A DNA stretch of 34,588 nt from Sneathiellales bacterium (GTDB lineage Bacteria; Pseudomonadota; Alphaproteobacteria; JANQFL01), in NCBI GenBank assembly GCA_028277845.1, contig JANQFL010000086.1, positions 1 to 34,588 on the forward strand. The letters are read 5' to 3'. Of this stretch, positions 33,362-34,588 are shown piece by piece. The first letter of the stretch is position 1. The number at the start of each line of letters is the position of its first letter. Made by a program: the position numbers and the translations under genes. The notes beneath the pieces are model-generated. The model was not told the origin of the DNA. It did no database searches and saw only the letters and a program-made list of their open reading frames with translations.

Positions 33362-34213
33362 ATGGCCCGGCCGTTGCGCATAGAATTTCCCGGCGCGCTG
33401 TATCACGTCACGACGCGGGGTGACCGGCGCGAGGCGATCTTCGAGGACAACGCCGACCGGAAAGCGTTCCTGGCCATCCTTGAAGAGGCGGTGACGCGGT
33501 TCGACTGGCTCTGCCACGCCTATTGCCTGATGAACAATCACTATCACCTCGTCGTGGAAACGCCGGATGGCAATCTGTCGCGGGGCATGCGGCAGCTCAA
33601 CGGGATGTTCACCCAGGCCTCGAACCGGCGCCATCGGCGGGCCGGGCATCTGTTCCAGGGCCGCTACAAGGCGGTCCTGGTCGACAAGGACGGTTATCTG
33701 CGCGAACTGGCACGTTATGTGGTGCTGAACCCGGTGCGGGCCGGCATGGTCGGGCGCCCCGGCCGCTACGCCTGGAGCAGCTATCGCGCCACGGCGGGAG
33801 AGGTGGCCCCGCCCCGCTGGCTGGCGGCGGATGCCGTGCTGGCCCTGTTCGGCAAACAGCGTGCCGCCGCCCGCAGGCGCTATGCCCGCTTCGTCGCCGA
33901 TGGCATGGGTGAAGACGGGCCATGGGGCGACCTGCGCCGGCAGATCTATCTGGGCGACGAAGCGTTCGTCGAACGCATGCAGGGCAAGGCCGGAGCGGCG
34001 GGCGACGGATTGAGCGTCCCCAAGGCGCAGCGCCGCAAACCCGCGCCGCCCTTGCATGAGATTATGGCCGCGCATGCCGACCGCAACGCCGCCATCGTCG
34101 CCGCCTACGCCACCGGCGCCTACAGCTATCGCGAAATCGCCGCGCACCTCGGCATTCATCTGGCGACGGTGGGGCGGATTGTGCGGTCCGCTATGCTACA
34201 AAGCGGGACCTGA
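33362..34213 (+). CDS. REP-associated tyrosine transposase (RAYT)
   Basis: A 283-residue transposase of the IS200-like HUH class. The HUH motif is HYH at 60-62 (CLMNNHYHLVVE). GYLRELARYVVLNPVRAG (111-128) is the RAYT signature helix; Tyr112 or Tyr119 is the likely nucleophile. The N terminus RPLRIEFPGALYHVTTRG is typical. A C-terminal extension ends in a helix-turn-helix (REIAAHLGIHLATVGRIV). Length and motifs look intact, so it may be active. RAYTs act on REP-type hairpins and are mostly single-copy. GC is high, unlike the island before it. Confidence 0.92.
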   Translation: MARPLRIEFPGALYHVTTRGDRREAIFEDNADRKAFLAILEEAVTRFDWLCHAYCLMNNHYHLVVETPDGNLSRGMRQLNGMFTQASNRRHRRAGHLFQGRYKAVLVDKDGYLRELARYVVLNPVRAGMVGRPGRYAWSSYRATAGEVAPPRWLAADAVLALFGKQRAAARRRYARFVADGMGEDGPWGDLRRQIYLGDEAFVERMQGKAGAAGDGLSVPKAQRRKPAPPLHEIMAAHADRNAAIVAAYATGAYSYREIAAHLGIHLATVGRIVRSAMLQSGT

Positions 34214-34216
34214 CCC
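34193..34216 (+). repeat. REP-like right end of the RAYT element
   Basis: ATGCTACAAAGCGGGACC plus CTGACCC. It overlaps the RAYT stop codon and is inverted relative to 33312-33335. Confidence 0.75.
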
Positions 34217-34240
34217 CAATTCTTGTGACCCCAATTCTTG
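34211..34240 (+). repeat. Two tandem 15-base repeats at the RAYT edge
   Basis: TGACCCCAATTCTTG occurs twice without spacer. The first copy starts inside the RAYT right end, so it may mark the edge of the target. Confidence 0.85.
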
Positions 34241-34260
34241 CTGAGCCGACCGCTTCAACT

Positions 34261-34293
34261 CGGCAAAATGTGCCGTCTGGGTAAGTTTTGCCG
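34261..34293. promoter_or_regulatory. CGGCAAAA inverted repeat upstream of flagellin
   Basis: CGGCAAAA (34261-34268) and TTTTGCCG (34286-34293) are perfect inverted repeats; a further direct CGGCAAAA lies at 34432. They lie about 100 bases upstream of a sigma-54 promoter, where an activator should bind. Resemblance to FlbD-type sites of Caulobacter is a guess. Confidence 0.4.
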
Positions 34294-34387
34294 GGCAACA
34301 ATTTCCACATTCTAAATGATAGTAAACAGTAAACATGATTTTCTCTTTATAAACAATTGGTTGTAAATCTTATGCGGTATGTTGCTT

Positions 34388-34403
34388 TGGCATAGGCATT
34401 GCA
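34388..34403 (+). promoter_or_regulatory. Sigma-54 promoter of the flagellin gene
   Basis: TGGCATAGGCATTGCA has GG and GC exactly ten bases apart and fits the TGGCAC-N5-TTGCA type with one changed base. Transcription would start near 34414, about 60 bases before the ATG. Confidence 0.75.
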
Positions 34404-34474
34404 AGCCTGATTCCTCGGAATAGTTCGTCATCGGCAAAACGCTGATTACTTTACATGGTATAAGGGGAGCCAAA

Positions 34475-34588
34475 ATGGCTTTTTCAGTTAATACCAATCA
34501 GGGGGCGATGATCGCCCTCCAGAACCTGAACACCACGGGCATGGCCCTGGAAAAGACCCAGCTCCGTATTACCACGGGTCTGAAGGTC
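34475..34588 (+). CDS. Flagellin, N-terminal part (cut by the window end)
   Basis: The first 38 residues, from ATG 34475 to the window end: MAFSVNTNQGAMIALQNL, then TGMALEKTQLRITTGLKV. This is the conserved D0/D1 start of alphaproteobacterial flagellin, the filament subunit exported by the flagellar type III system; no signal peptide is expected. AAGGGGAG precedes the ATG. A sigma-54 promoter lies upstream, so it should be a late flagellar gene. Confidence 0.95.
   Translation, partial: MAFSVNTNQGAMIALQNLNTTGMALEKTQLRITTGLKV

Larger units (their letters stand above)
33312..34216 (+). mobile_element. RAYT element with REP-like inverted ends
   Basis: The left end 33312-33335 and the right end 34193-34216 are inverted copies of a 24-base sequence (22 of 24 bases agree) around the single transposase gene 33362-34213. 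Size and structure fit a RAYT/IS200-like unit. It is probably the source of the remnants at 25211 and 27858 or a relative of their source. Confidence 0.75.

Overview
The window reads as GC-rich alphaproteobacterial chromosome, most likely a free-living, flagellated member of the Rhodospirillales. The evidence is the high-GC codon use and a housekeeping block of polyprenyl diphosphate synthase, DUF2007 protein, TrmN6-like methyltransferase, S49 peptidase, glyQ-glyS and pyruvate phosphate dikinase. An alphaproteobacterial-type flagellin begins at the right edge. Assignment below order level is not possible from sequence reading alone.

Layout. (1) 1-2750: the tail of an unrecognised gene, a second copy of that tail about 1 kb downstream, plsY of a cyanobacterium-like type, and an MFS transporter. 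(2) 2751-15738: a block of envelope and secreted proteins. It holds a secreted caspase-like protease with Sel1 repeats, a Gly-rich miniprotein, two proteins sharing a DUF4384-type domain, a CHASE2 adenylate cyclase, a CRP-type regulator, a CsgG-like lipoprotein, an OmpA-type protein and two very basic exported repeat proteins. Two good and two weaker CRP-type operators lie in its intergenic regions. (3) 15789-25196: tRNA-Pro(CGG) and the housekeeping block. (4) 25197-34216: a mosaic zone with remnants of RAYT (REP-associated tyrosine transposase) elements, a diverged duplicate of the ppdK 3' end, a LuxR-type regulator, a PEP-CTERM protein, an IS3-family remnant, a visibly lower-GC four-gene island, and an intact RAYT element. 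(5) 34217-34588: a flagellin leader with a good sigma-54 promoter and the first 38 codons of flagellin.

How the parts may work together. In region 2 the cyclase has the catalytic residues to make cAMP. The neighbouring regulator has a CRP-like cAMP pocket and a CRP-like recognition helix. CRP-consensus palindromes lie upstream of exported-protein genes in the same block. This looks like a locally encoded signalling circuit controlling a set of envelope, matrix or stress proteins. In region 4 the tight operon 28537-33277 encodes a membrane-anchored GrpE-like protein, a lidless Hsp70, a membrane-anchored TerB protein with a degenerate J-like tail, and an M48-type metalloprotease with a TerB-like tail. 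I read it as a mobile membrane chaperone-protease module of unknown role. These two regions are the best candidates for undescribed systems.
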